The notes below the pieces were generated by a model. It was not told the origin of the DNA. It worked only from the letters and a program-made list of their open reading frames with translations, and ran no database searches. Both the position numbers and the translations under genes were made by a program. A stretch of DNA of 6,798 bases from CAZESH01 sp964514665 (GTDB taxonomy: Bacteria > Bacillota > Bacilli > Paenibacillales > KCTC-25726), in NCBI GenBank assembly GCA_964514665.1, contig CAZESH010000243.1, positions 1-6,798 of the forward strand. Direction: 5' to 3'. Numbering within the stretch: position 1 is the stretch's first letter; the number at the start of each line of letters is the position of its first letter. This document shows positions 1 through 6,599 of the stretch, piece by piece.

Positions 1-1
1 G

Positions 2-856
2 TCCAAAGTCGTATTGGCCGGCGGTGCGGAGAACATGAGTCAGATTCCGCATGTGATTCGCGGGGCGCGTTGGGGCATTCCTTTATTTGAAGCGCCGATG
101 AAGGATTATTTGTATGAAGCGCTGTATGATCCGTATGGCCAATGCTTCATGGCCGATACCGCGGAGAACTTGGCCCTGCAATACGGTCTCACTCGAGAAG
201 AGATCGATTCGCATGCCCTGACCAGCCATCAAAAGGCGCTTAAGGCGATTGAGAAAGGCTATTTCAAGGAAGAGATCGTTCCGGTTGCCGTACGGGAGCT
301 CAAAGAAAGCAAATGGATCGATACGGACGAACACCCGCGGCATACGACATTGGAGAAGCTTGGGAAACTGGAAGCGAAATTCAAAAAAGACGGCGTCGTT
401 ACAGCCGGAAACGCCAGCGGCATCAACGACGGAGCGGCAGCGGTCGTTGTTACCTCCGCCGCATATGCCGCGGAGCGGGGACTAAAGCCGATCGGCAGGC
501 TCGTATCATGGGCGGTGACGGGTGTGGAACCGGATATCATGGGCATCGGACCCGTACCCGCGATTCGCAAAGCGCTGCAGGCAGCGGGCATGAGTCTCGA
601 GGATCTGGATTTGATCGAAATCAACGAAGCGTTCTCCGCTCAGTATCTGGCCTGCCAAAAGGAATTGGGATTCGATCCGGAAATTGGGAATGTCAACGGT
701 GGCGCCGTTGCTTTGGGCCATCCGCTCGGGGCTTCGGGAGCGAGGGTTTCGCTGACGCTGCTGTATGAACTTGCAAGACGAGACAAAAAATATGGCGTAT
801 CTTCGCTTTGCATTGGTGGAGGTCAAGGAATCGCAGCCATCTGGGAACGGTTATGA
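2..856 (+). CDS. Thiolase (acetyl-CoA acetyltransferase family), 5'-truncated by window edge
   Basis: Thiolases cleave 3-ketoacyl-CoA with CoA to acetyl-CoA plus a shortened acyl-CoA, or run the reverse condensation, in the cytoplasm. The reading frame is open from base 2, giving 284 residues before the TGA at 854-856. Family members are about 390 residues, so roughly 105-110 N-terminal residues lie outside the window, including the nucleophilic cysteine expected near residue 90. Visible hallmarks are AGGAENMS near the left edge, NEAF at 623-634, GHPLGASGAR with the catalytic histidine at 719-721, and C-x-GGGQG with the second active-site cysteine at 809-811. The C-terminal half therefore looks intact and active. 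The gene runs directly into the acyl-CoA ligase, as expected for a beta-oxidation-like or acyl-CoA catabolic operon. Degradative and biosynthetic thiolases cannot be separated with confidence from this part alone; the operon context favours degradation. Confidence 0.95.
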   Translation, partial: SKVVLAGGAENMSQIPHVIRGARWGIPLFEAPMKDYLYEALYDPYGQCFMADTAENLALQYGLTREEIDSHALTSHQKALKAIEKGYFKEEIVPVAVRELKESKWIDTDEHPRHTTLEKLGKLEAKFKKDGVVTAGNASGINDGAAAVVVTSAAYAAERGLKPIGRLVSWAVTGVEPDIMGIGPVPAIRKALQAAGMSLEDLDLIEINEAFSAQYLACQKELGFDPEIGNVNGGAVALGHPLGASGARVSLTLLYELARRDKKYGVSSLCIGGGQGIAAIWERL

Positions 857-862
857 AAGGGG
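856..862 (+). promoter_or_regulatory. Shine-Dalgarno site that decides the ligase start
   Basis: AAAGGGG lies 8 bases before the ATG at 871, which is good spacing. The alternative in-frame ATG at 853 overlaps the thiolase stop (ATGA) but has only a weak GGGAACGG element upstream. The site starts on the last base of the thiolase stop codon, so translation of the two genes is probably coupled. Confidence 0.6.
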
Positions 863-870
863 CGGGGACG

Positions 871-2424
871 ATGAACGCATATCGAAAAATCATGTCGGTC
901 TCAGAGTTATTGGAAGCAGCGGCATCCGAAGCCCCCGATCAGGAAGCGGTTTATGATAGCTCGCGCAGATTGACCTATGGCGAGTTGCAGCAAGAAGTCG
1001 ATCGTCTGGCGCGAGCCCTGGTTGCGAGCGGGGTGCAGAAAGGGGACAGGGTGGGCGTTTCGTTGCCCAACTGGCATGAGACCGTAGAACTGTTCTTCGC
1101 CATCGCCAAGGCAGGCGCGATTCTGGTACCGTTCAATCCCAAATACCGACTGCATGAAGCGCACCATATCGTGATGAATTCAGGCGTCAAAATACTGTTT
1201 GTCTGCTCGGAATTTGAAAACGTGGGCTTTGATAGTTTCAAACCTTATCTGCAGCAAATTGTAACCGTTCGCTATGAAAAAGAGGGATACTCGTCCTTTT
1301 CGACATTCGTTCAAAAGCAGGAAGCATCTATTCCGGCAGGAACGGTTGAAAGCGACTCGGATGAGGTTTACTGCATGCTCTACACATCCGGTACGACCGG
1401 AACGCCGAAGGGTGTGCTTATCACCCACCGCAGCGTGGTTCAATCCGGCATGGCGATTGCGGACAGCATGAGATGCGCCTCCAATGATGTATTTCTCGTA
1501 ATTGCTCCGATTTTCCATATTTTCGGAATGGCCTGCAATCTCATGTCGGCTGTACATTGTCGAGCGAGAATGGTCCTTATGGAAAAGTTTAAACCGCAGG
1601 AGGCGCTCAGGTTGATAGAACAGGAAAAGGTGACCATTCATCATGCGGTGCCGTCCATGTTGAATCTGGAAATGAAATCCCCGGATTTCGATTCCTACGA
1701 TCTGTCCTCGCTGCGGGCGGGTATGACCGGTGCGGCACCGTGTTCGCCGGATGTGATCGAAGGCGTCCGCACCAAAATGGGCATGAAGCTGTGCATATCA
1801 TTCGGGACTACCGAGACCGGGTCGGTGACGATCACAGAATATGATGAAGAGGAACAGCTGCTCTTGGAAACCGTCGGAAAAGCGATTGAAGGTGTGGAAG
1901 TCAGGATTGTAGATGACAACAAGATGACGCTGCCGCCCGGAAGTACGGGGGAAATCGCCTGCAGAGGCTTCGGGGTGATGAAGGGCTACTACAATATGCC
2001 GGAACAAACCGAAGCTGCGCTGGATGATGAAGGGTGGTATTATACGGGCGATCTCGGCGTCATGGATGAAAAAGGGTATATCCGCTACGCGGGCCGCATG
2101 AAGGAGCTGATCATCCGGGGAGGCTACAATATTTATCCCCAGGAAATCGAAGGACTGCTGCAAAATCACGCTAAGGTACTGGAATCGGCGATAGTCGGGC
2201 TTCCCGATAAGGTATTGGGGGAAATTGTATGCGCGGTCATCCGTCTAAAGCCGGGGATGACTTCGAATCAGGATGAAATCATCGAATATCTGAAGGCGCA
2301 TATCGCGATTTACAAGGTTCCTCAGAAGGTGGTTTTTGTTAATGAACTGCCTATAACGGCCAGCGGGAAAGTCCAGAAAAACAAGTTAAGGGAAGAAATT
2401 ATGGGAATGGGAGGAACGCCATGA
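871..2424 (+). CDS. Acyl-CoA synthetase (AMP-forming, class I adenylate-forming enzyme)
   Basis: Activates a carboxylic acid to its acyl-AMP and then to the acyl-CoA thioester, using ATP and CoA. With the ATG at 871 the protein is 517 residues, the usual size for the family. The core motifs are present in order: P-loop YTSGTTGTPKG from about residue 171, FGTTETG (A5) from 311, YYTGDLG (A7) near 390 with the ribose-binding Asp, GRMKELIIRGGYNIYP (A8 hinge) from 408, and PITASGKVQK (A10) with the catalytic lysine at 500. No key residue is missing, so it should be active. The substrate is not readable from these motifs: fatty, short-branched, cyclic or aromatic acids are all possible, and it resembles enzymes generically annotated as long-chain fatty-acid-CoA ligases. 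It sits between the thiolase and an FAH-family hydrolase and overlaps the latter by ATGA (2421-2424). ATG 853 would add six residues and cannot be fully excluded. Confidence 0.95.
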   Translation: MNAYRKIMSVSELLEAAASEAPDQEAVYDSSRRLTYGELQQEVDRLARALVASGVQKGDRVGVSLPNWHETVELFFAIAKAGAILVPFNPKYRLHEAHHIVMNSGVKILFVCSEFENVGFDSFKPYLQQIVTVRYEKEGYSSFSTFVQKQEASIPAGTVESDSDEVYCMLYTSGTTGTPKGVLITHRSVVQSGMAIADSMRCASNDVFLVIAPIFHIFGMACNLMSAVHCRARMVLMEKFKPQEALRLIEQEKVTIHHAVPSMLNLEMKSPDFDSYDLSSLRAGMTGAAPCSPDVIEGVRTKMGMKLCISFGTTETGSVTITEYDEEEQLLLETVGKAIEGVEVRIVDDNKMTLPPGSTGEIACRGFGVMKGYYNMPEQTEAALDDEGWYYTGDLGVMDEKGYIRYAGRMKELIIRGGYNIYPQEIEGLLQNHAKVLESAIVGLPDKVLGEIVCAVIRLKPGMTSNQDEIIEYLKAHIAIYKVPQKVVFVNELPITASGKVQKNKLREEIMGMGGTP

Positions 2425-3359
2425 AGCTGGTTACTTTTACGCATGAGGGTAACAGCAGGCTTGGATTTGTTGCGGCAGGCGAGCGGATTGTCGATCTGAA
2501 CTATGCCTGCCAGTCCTGGCTGAAATCGTTCGGCAAATATCGTTATCGGCAAATCGCCGAAGCTTATGTTCCACCGGATATGGTCGGTTTTCTGGAGGGC
2601 GGCGAGGAAAGCATGACGATGGCCAGGCAAGCGTCCGAGTATGCCCTGTCGCTTTCCCCCGATTCAGCCGGATGGAAAATCGTGCATAATCGGGCTGATG
2701 TCAAGCTCGAGGCGCCGGTACAGCGGCCGTCAAAAATCATTTGCGTCGGACATAATTATCGGGAGCATATTCTTGAAATGGGCCGGGAGATTCCTTCCCA
2801 TCCTGTCGTTTTTGCCAAATACGCCAATACGATCATCGGTCCTCAGGATGACATTCCGTATCCGGAGGCCACGAATCAGCTCGATTACGAAGCGGAGTTC
2901 GCTTTTGTCATCGGCAAGCGGGCAAGCAGGGTATACCGCGAGCATGCGCTGGATTATGTGGCGGGCTATACCATCGTCAATGATGTGACTTCGCGCGACT
3001 TGCAACGGCGCACGCTGCAGTGGCTGCAGGGCAAAACCGCCAATGGCAGCGCGCCGATGGGACCATGGCTGGTGACGACGGAAGACATCCCGGATCCATA
3101 CGAGCTGTCGGTGCAATTGCAGGTTAATGGCGATCTGCGCCAGAAGACCAACACAGCCAATTTTGTATTTAACGTGCATGATTTGGTCGAGTTTCTATCC
3201 GGCATCATGACATTGGAACCCGGGGATATCGTCTGTACGGGAACGCCGGGAGGAGTGGGAGCGGCCATGGAGCCGCCCGTGTATTTGCAGCCGGGCGACC
3301 GTGTGCGCATTGAGATTGAAAGTATCGGAGTATTGGAGAATCGCGTTGCGAATAAGTAA
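2421..3359 (+). CDS. Fumarylacetoacetate hydrolase (FAH) family protein
   Basis: FAH-fold enzymes use Mg2+ or Mn2+ to hydrolyse, decarboxylate, isomerise or hydrate 2,4-diketo acids and ring-cleavage products (fumarylpyruvate, acylpyruvates, HHDD, oxaloacetate). The 312 residues comprise an N-terminal region of about 100 residues, as in HHDD isomerase-type proteins, followed by the catalytic domain. Metal ligands E157 and E159 (in DYEAEF) and D188 (in VNDVTSRD) are present. So are a His-Glu dyad in HILE (H116, E119), which aligns with the dyad I recall from FAHD1, the conserved lysine K205 in QGKT, and TGTPGGVG at 273-280. All expected catalytic positions are filled. GGGAGGAA at 2409-2416 is a good ribosome site for the ATG at 2421, which overlaps the ligase stop as ATGA, so the two are probably translationally coupled. 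The exact reaction cannot be assigned from sequence alone, because FAH paralogues with different chemistries share these residues. Confidence 0.93.
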   Translation: MKLVTFTHEGNSRLGFVAAGERIVDLNYACQSWLKSFGKYRYRQIAEAYVPPDMVGFLEGGEESMTMARQASEYALSLSPDSAGWKIVHNRADVKLEAPVQRPSKIICVGHNYREHILEMGREIPSHPVVFAKYANTIIGPQDDIPYPEATNQLDYEAEFAFVIGKRASRVYREHALDYVAGYTIVNDVTSRDLQRRTLQWLQGKTANGSAPMGPWLVTTEDIPDPYELSVQLQVNGDLRQKTNTANFVFNVHDLVEFLSGIMTLEPGDIVCTGTPGGVGAAMEPPVYLQPGDRVRIEIESIGVLENRVANK

Positions 3360-3386
3360 GGCTGCAAAACTTAGAGGAGGGGTAGT

Positions 3387-3869
3387 ATGTCCCAGTCTGA
3401 CTTGCGGAATTATGTTCATCAGACGGAACTTAAAGTGGATCGAATGCTGGCCATGATTGAAGGGGTTCCGATCGATCGGCTGCAAAAGAAGCCGGATCCC
3501 GAAGCGTGGTCGGTGATGGAGGTGCTTTGTCATGTAGAGGAAGCGCTGATGTATTGGATGCAGGAGCTTATGCGCGTCACAGAGAACAAAGGCGGAGAAT
3601 GGGGCCGGGGACTGCAGCATGAAGGAAGGCTGGCCGCCGTGGCTTCTGCGGATACACGTTCGCTTCAAAGTGTCGTCGACGGATTGAAGAAAGCAAGAAG
3701 ATGGGTAAACGATACCTTGATGAAGCTGGAGGATGGGGATTTGAACCTGCAAGCGCCGCACCGCAATCCCAAATTCGGTATCAAGCCGATGTCCTTCTTG
3801 CTGGACCATTTTGTCGTGGAGCATCTGGATGCCCATATTGGGCAAATCGAACGAAATTTACGCGGTTGA
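3387..3869 (+). CDS. DinB/YfiT-fold putative metalloenzyme (DinB_2-like)
   Basis: A 160-residue protein with the pattern of the DinB/YfiT four-helix-bundle superfamily: PEAWSVMEVLCHVEE early and EHLDAHIGQIERNL at the C-terminus. The likely metal-binding triad is H49 (in CHVEE), H146 and H150 (H-x3-H in HLDAH); W41 is the conserved tryptophan before the first histidine. No signal peptide or membrane segment is seen, so it is probably cytoplasmic. The superfamily contains bacillithiol S-transferases, mycothiol-dependent maleylpyruvate isomerase and many proteins of unknown function; the DNA-damage-inducible name is historical. It begins 27 bases after the FAH gene behind a strong site, AGAGGAGGGG at 3373-3382, and is probably in the same operon. 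Its place beside an FAH hydrolase suggests a metabolic rather than a stress role, but this is inference. Fold call fairly sure, reaction unknown. Confidence 0.85.
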   Translation: MSQSDLRNYVHQTELKVDRMLAMIEGVPIDRLQKKPDPEAWSVMEVLCHVEEALMYWMQELMRVTENKGGEWGRGLQHEGRLAAVASADTRSLQSVVDGLKKARRWVNDTLMKLEDGDLNLQAPHRNPKFGIKPMSFLLDHFVVEHLDAHIGQIERNLRG

Positions 3870-3895
3870 TTTCCGTAAGTCCGCAATAGTAAGAT
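3866..3895 (+). promoter_or_regulatory. Possible weak sigma-A-type promoter before the regulator gene
   Basis: TTGATT (3866-3871) and TAAGAT (3890-3895) are 18 bases apart, each matching four of six consensus positions. The site starts at the stop codon of the DinB-like gene and lies in the largest gap of the window (67 bases), so an internal promoter for the regulator is plausible. The match is weak and could be chance. No terminator hairpin is visible in the gap, so read-through from upstream is also expected. Confidence 0.25.
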
Positions 3896-3936
3896 TTGAG
3901 TTAACCAAGTTGATGTGAGAAAGGGGAGTTAATGCC

Positions 3937-6150
3937 ATGTTTGATCTCTCCAAGCAAAAGATTCTGAAGGAAAAGATCGATGCCCATCTCAGGAAAACGG
4001 CGAGACGGATGGTTCAATTCGATACCTTGGACGAGACGTTGAACTATTTGATTGATTCGTTTCGCAAGCAGTTTGCCTGCGACTATATGTCGATCATCAC
4101 CATTCAGGATCAGATGCTTGCAACCAAGGTCAAAAAAGGCGACTCCTTGCATTTCGATTCTTGTTTTCCGATCAGCACGGAAGACTGCATGCCCCGAATT
4201 TTGACGGAGCCGTTGTGTTCATTCGACGTTATTCAGGGGAAGGAGCATTGCGCTCTACTAACCTGTCTTGAGAAAGAACAATTCCAAACCTGGTTTACGA
4301 TTCCCATCCATCATGAAGACGACAGCAGCCTGGGGTTGTGCGTCATCGGCTTTCGCTCGTTTGTGCCGCTGGTCATGGATGCAGGGAAAATGTTTGAGGA
4401 ATACGGCAAAGACATCGCAACTGCATTCGTTCTGGCTCGGCAGAAGGAGAACGAGCATCGGAAAATTACCGGTATGGAATGGCTGAAAGAGAATGCTTAT
4501 TTGGGCGGATCATCGCTATCGCAAATTGTCGGCAATATCGTGGAACGGGCCGGTAAGGGCACGAGTGCCACCTCCGCATATATCTATCTCTACGATGAAA
4601 AGAATAACTGTCTGATCTTGCAATCGCCGATATATGGCGAAGAGCATCCGGTAGAACGGGTGGCGTTGCATAAAGGGTATGACCTCAAGCCGTTCTTTCC
4701 CTATCTGGAGAAAGCGGGCGGCACGGAAATCACCATCCCGCTGATCGTCAATGTGAAAATGATCGGTGTGCTGCATGTCATTAAGGGCAAGGATTCCTTC
4801 TTCTCGGCCGATCATTTGGAGCTTTTGCAATTTTTGGCTTCCCACGTATCGGCTCTTATCGAAAATGCCAGGTTGTATATGAGTGAGAAAGACAGTAATT
4901 TCCGCATGGAAACCTTTATGCAGCACCAGCAGGAGCTGGTGAAGCATACGCTTGAGGATGAGGGCTTCGCACGGATATCGGAATTTCTGTCCAATATGAT
5001 GAACTGCTCCATCTTGTTGTTTGATCGGTTCTTTCATTTGACATCCGAATGGTTCCGGCCGGGAGATGAACAGCTGAGGGAGCCGATCCTGCAAACGATT
5101 CAACGGGAAAGACGCGATATCCGGACAAACAGGCTTACGGAGATCTGGTTGACAGAGAACGACCATCCGCCAATCGGATTGTGGCGCGTGACGGCAACGG
5201 GCGATACACTGGGATACCTCGGGATTGTTTTGCCGAAAGACCGTCTGGACATCGTGCTGCGGATGACCTTGAATCATGCGCTGAACGTCTATGCCGTCCA
5301 ATTCATCAAGCAGAAGCTTGTGCTGGATGTGCGCGAGCAGGTGAAGGACAGTTTTTTCAATCAGCTATTTGTCGAGAAGTTGGAGGACAAGGGCAAAATT
5401 CTGGAATACGCCAATTTGTTGAACTGGAACATCAGTGAACCGCACAGCATCGGATTGTTCGCCTTCGAATTCGACAAAACCAAGGAACAGCACCAATCGG
5501 CGAATCTCTTGGAGGAGGATGCCAAGAAAACCTGGCTGTGGGAGCGAATCCGCGATTATATCTCAAGAAGAGAGCCGGGGATTCTGTTTACCCGCAAAGA
5601 CGGGTATTACATGGCCATCGTTCCGCAGCAAAAATCATCAAACGAATTCTGGAAAGCGTTCTACCAACGCATTCTGAAATTGCTCCAAACGGAAACGGGT
5701 CACATATCGGTCTATATTGGCATCAGCCAGGAGTCCAGGCAAATTGAGGATTATTATCTATGTTACAAACAGGCGCAAAAAACTTTGGCGATCCTGTGCA
5801 GCCGATTTCCGGATAAAGGATATATGCTTTTCAATCAATTGGGATCTTATTCGGTGCTCTATCATCTGGGCGATCCGATGGTGGTGCCCCTGTTTCTCAA
5901 GACCTATCTGGATCCTTTACTCCAATATGGAAAGAATAGGGATTTGTTTGACACGCTTCGGGTATATCTGTTGACCAACGGCAATATCACAGAAACCTCC
6001 AACGCTCTGTATATTCATCGCAGTTCTCTGAAATACAGATTGGACAAGATCAGACAACTGATGGATATGGATATCGACAACGCGGAGGAGCGTTTCAATC
6101 TGATGTTGGCCTATAAATTGTTTGATCTGTTCGGTGAGAAAGGAGGCTAA
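3937..6150 (+). CDS. GAF-containing PucR/CdaR-family transcriptional regulator
   Basis: A 737-residue cytoplasmic sensor-regulator with no membrane segments. Regions in order: a GAF-like domain at about 25-168; a second, clearer GAF domain at about 190-315 (IPLIVNVKMIGVLHVI core, ending in LIENARLY); a PucR-type sensor segment at about 325-460 resembling the N-terminal module of other PucR proteins (LEDEGFARISEFLSNMM); a degenerate GGDEF-like CdaR middle region at about 465-640 (YIGISQES, YKQAQKTL); and a C-terminal HTH_30 at about 669-733 with recognition helix HRSSLKYRLDKI. Family members usually activate nearby catabolic genes in response to a substrate or intermediate, so the surrounding operon is the obvious target. 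The start at ATG 3937 follows AAGGGGAG (3921-3928). It is longer than typical PucR/CdaR proteins (about 350-550 residues) because of the two extra GAF modules. Seven of its eleven cysteines (48, 76, 84, 94, 105, 110, 135) fall in the first domain. The ligand is unknown. Confidence 0.9.
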   Translation: MFDLSKQKILKEKIDAHLRKTARRMVQFDTLDETLNYLIDSFRKQFACDYMSIITIQDQMLATKVKKGDSLHFDSCFPISTEDCMPRILTEPLCSFDVIQGKEHCALLTCLEKEQFQTWFTIPIHHEDDSSLGLCVIGFRSFVPLVMDAGKMFEEYGKDIATAFVLARQKENEHRKITGMEWLKENAYLGGSSLSQIVGNIVERAGKGTSATSAYIYLYDEKNNCLILQSPIYGEEHPVERVALHKGYDLKPFFPYLEKAGGTEITIPLIVNVKMIGVLHVIKGKDSFFSADHLELLQFLASHVSALIENARLYMSEKDSNFRMETFMQHQQELVKHTLEDEGFARISEFLSNMMNCSILLFDRFFHLTSEWFRPGDEQLREPILQTIQRERRDIRTNRLTEIWLTENDHPPIGLWRVTATGDTLGYLGIVLPKDRLDIVLRMTLNHALNVYAVQFIKQKLVLDVREQVKDSFFNQLFVEKLEDKGKILEYANLLNWNISEPHSIGLFAFEFDKTKEQHQSANLLEEDAKKTWLWERIRDYISRREPGILFTRKDGYYMAIVPQQKSSNEFWKAFYQRILKLLQTETGHISVYIGISQESRQIEDYYLCYKQAQKTLAILCSRFPDKGYMLFNQLGSYSVLYHLGDPMVVPLFLKTYLDPLLQYGKNRDLFDTLRVYLLTNGNITETSNALYIHRSSLKYRLDKIRQLMDMDIDNAEERFNLMLAYKLFDLFGEKGG

Positions 6151-6155
6151 GCGCC

Positions 6156-6572
6156 ATGCTAAGCAGAGTCTGGGAATTAAAGGTCAGATTTGGCGAAACC
6201 GATCCGGCGGGCATCGTGTTTTATCCGAATTACTACAAATGGATGGATCAAGCGTCCAGTGAAATGTTCGGACCTACGGAAATGGCAACCAAGAAAATTC
6301 TTCCGCAAGGCAAAGGGGTGCCTTTGGTGGAAGCGCATTGCCGCTTCCGCAGGCCATTGTATTATGATGATCATGTCCGGGTGGAGTCGCAGGTGTGCGA
6401 GGTGAGGGATAAAGTGTTCAAAATCGAACATCGATTCTACCGCGACGGGGAATTGACTGCGGAAGGCTATGAAATGCGGGCGTGGGTGGAATTTACAGAC
6501 GGTCGGATCAAATCCACAGCGATCCCTGAATCCGTTCGGCGGATTTTGATGTCCGACGCTGCGCCGCAATAA
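6156..6572 (+). CDS. Hotdog-fold acyl-CoA thioesterase, 4-hydroxybenzoyl-CoA thioesterase type
   Basis: Hydrolyses an acyl- or aroyl-CoA to free acid and CoA in the cytoplasm. The 138-residue length is normal for a single hotdog domain. The N-terminal signature RFGETDPAGIVFYPNYYKW (11-29) contains the catalytic aspartate D16 in DPAGIVF and is very close to the sequence I recall for Pseudomonas 4-hydroxybenzoyl-CoA thioesterase (FGDCDPAGIVWYPNY). YbgC-type proteins share part of this motif, so aliphatic short-chain acyl-CoA remains possible. The start at ATG 6156 is 5 bases after the regulator stop, and its ribosome site GAGAAAGGAGG (6136-6146) lies inside the end of the regulator gene, so the two are almost certainly co-transcribed. 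In this operon it may release CoA from a stalled or final thioester. Family assignment is firm, substrate is not. Confidence 0.92.
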   Translation: MLSRVWELKVRFGETDPAGIVFYPNYYKWMDQASSEMFGPTEMATKKILPQGKGVPLVEAHCRFRRPLYYDDHVRVESQVCEVRDKVFKIEHRFYRDGELTAEGYEMRAWVEFTDGRIKSTAIPESVRRILMSDAAPQ

Positions 6573-6588
6573 TCGTCCGAAAATGGAG

Positions 6589-6594
6589 AGGAGG
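6589..6594 (+). promoter_or_regulatory. Strong Shine-Dalgarno site supporting the last gene's start
   Basis: AGGAGG lies 5 bases before the ATG at 6600, in the 27-base gap after the thioesterase stop. It is the main support for calling the truncated last frame a real gene. The other nearby ATG (6583, different frame) lies upstream of this site and opens only a short frame of about 33 codons. Confidence 0.6.
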
Positions 6595-6599
6595 AAAAT

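Noticed and set aside
3195..3845. A 216-codon minus-strand open frame across the FAH end and the DinB-like gene
   Set aside because: It runs antisense to two genes with clear family motifs and is rich in His, Arg and Ser as shadow frames often are; no motif supports it.
3387..3869. Reading the DinB-like gene as a DNA-repair or SOS gene
   Set aside because: The name is historical for this fold. The protein is not the DNA polymerase IV also called DinB, and no SOS-type box was noticed upstream.
3901..3913. Imperfect inverted repeat TTAAC-CAA-GTTGA as a possible operator upstream of the regulator
   Set aside because: Arms are only 5 bases with one mismatch, easily found by chance, and no second copy was noticed in the window.
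3870..3936. Search for a terminator or riboswitch in the largest intergenic gap
   Set aside because: No stable GC-rich hairpin with a following T-run is visible and the gap is too short for a known riboswitch class.
4516..5301. A 261-codon open frame on the minus strand inside the regulator gene
   Set aside because: It lies wholly within the well-supported + strand regulator, shows no recognisable domain, and has a composition typical of antisense shadow frames.
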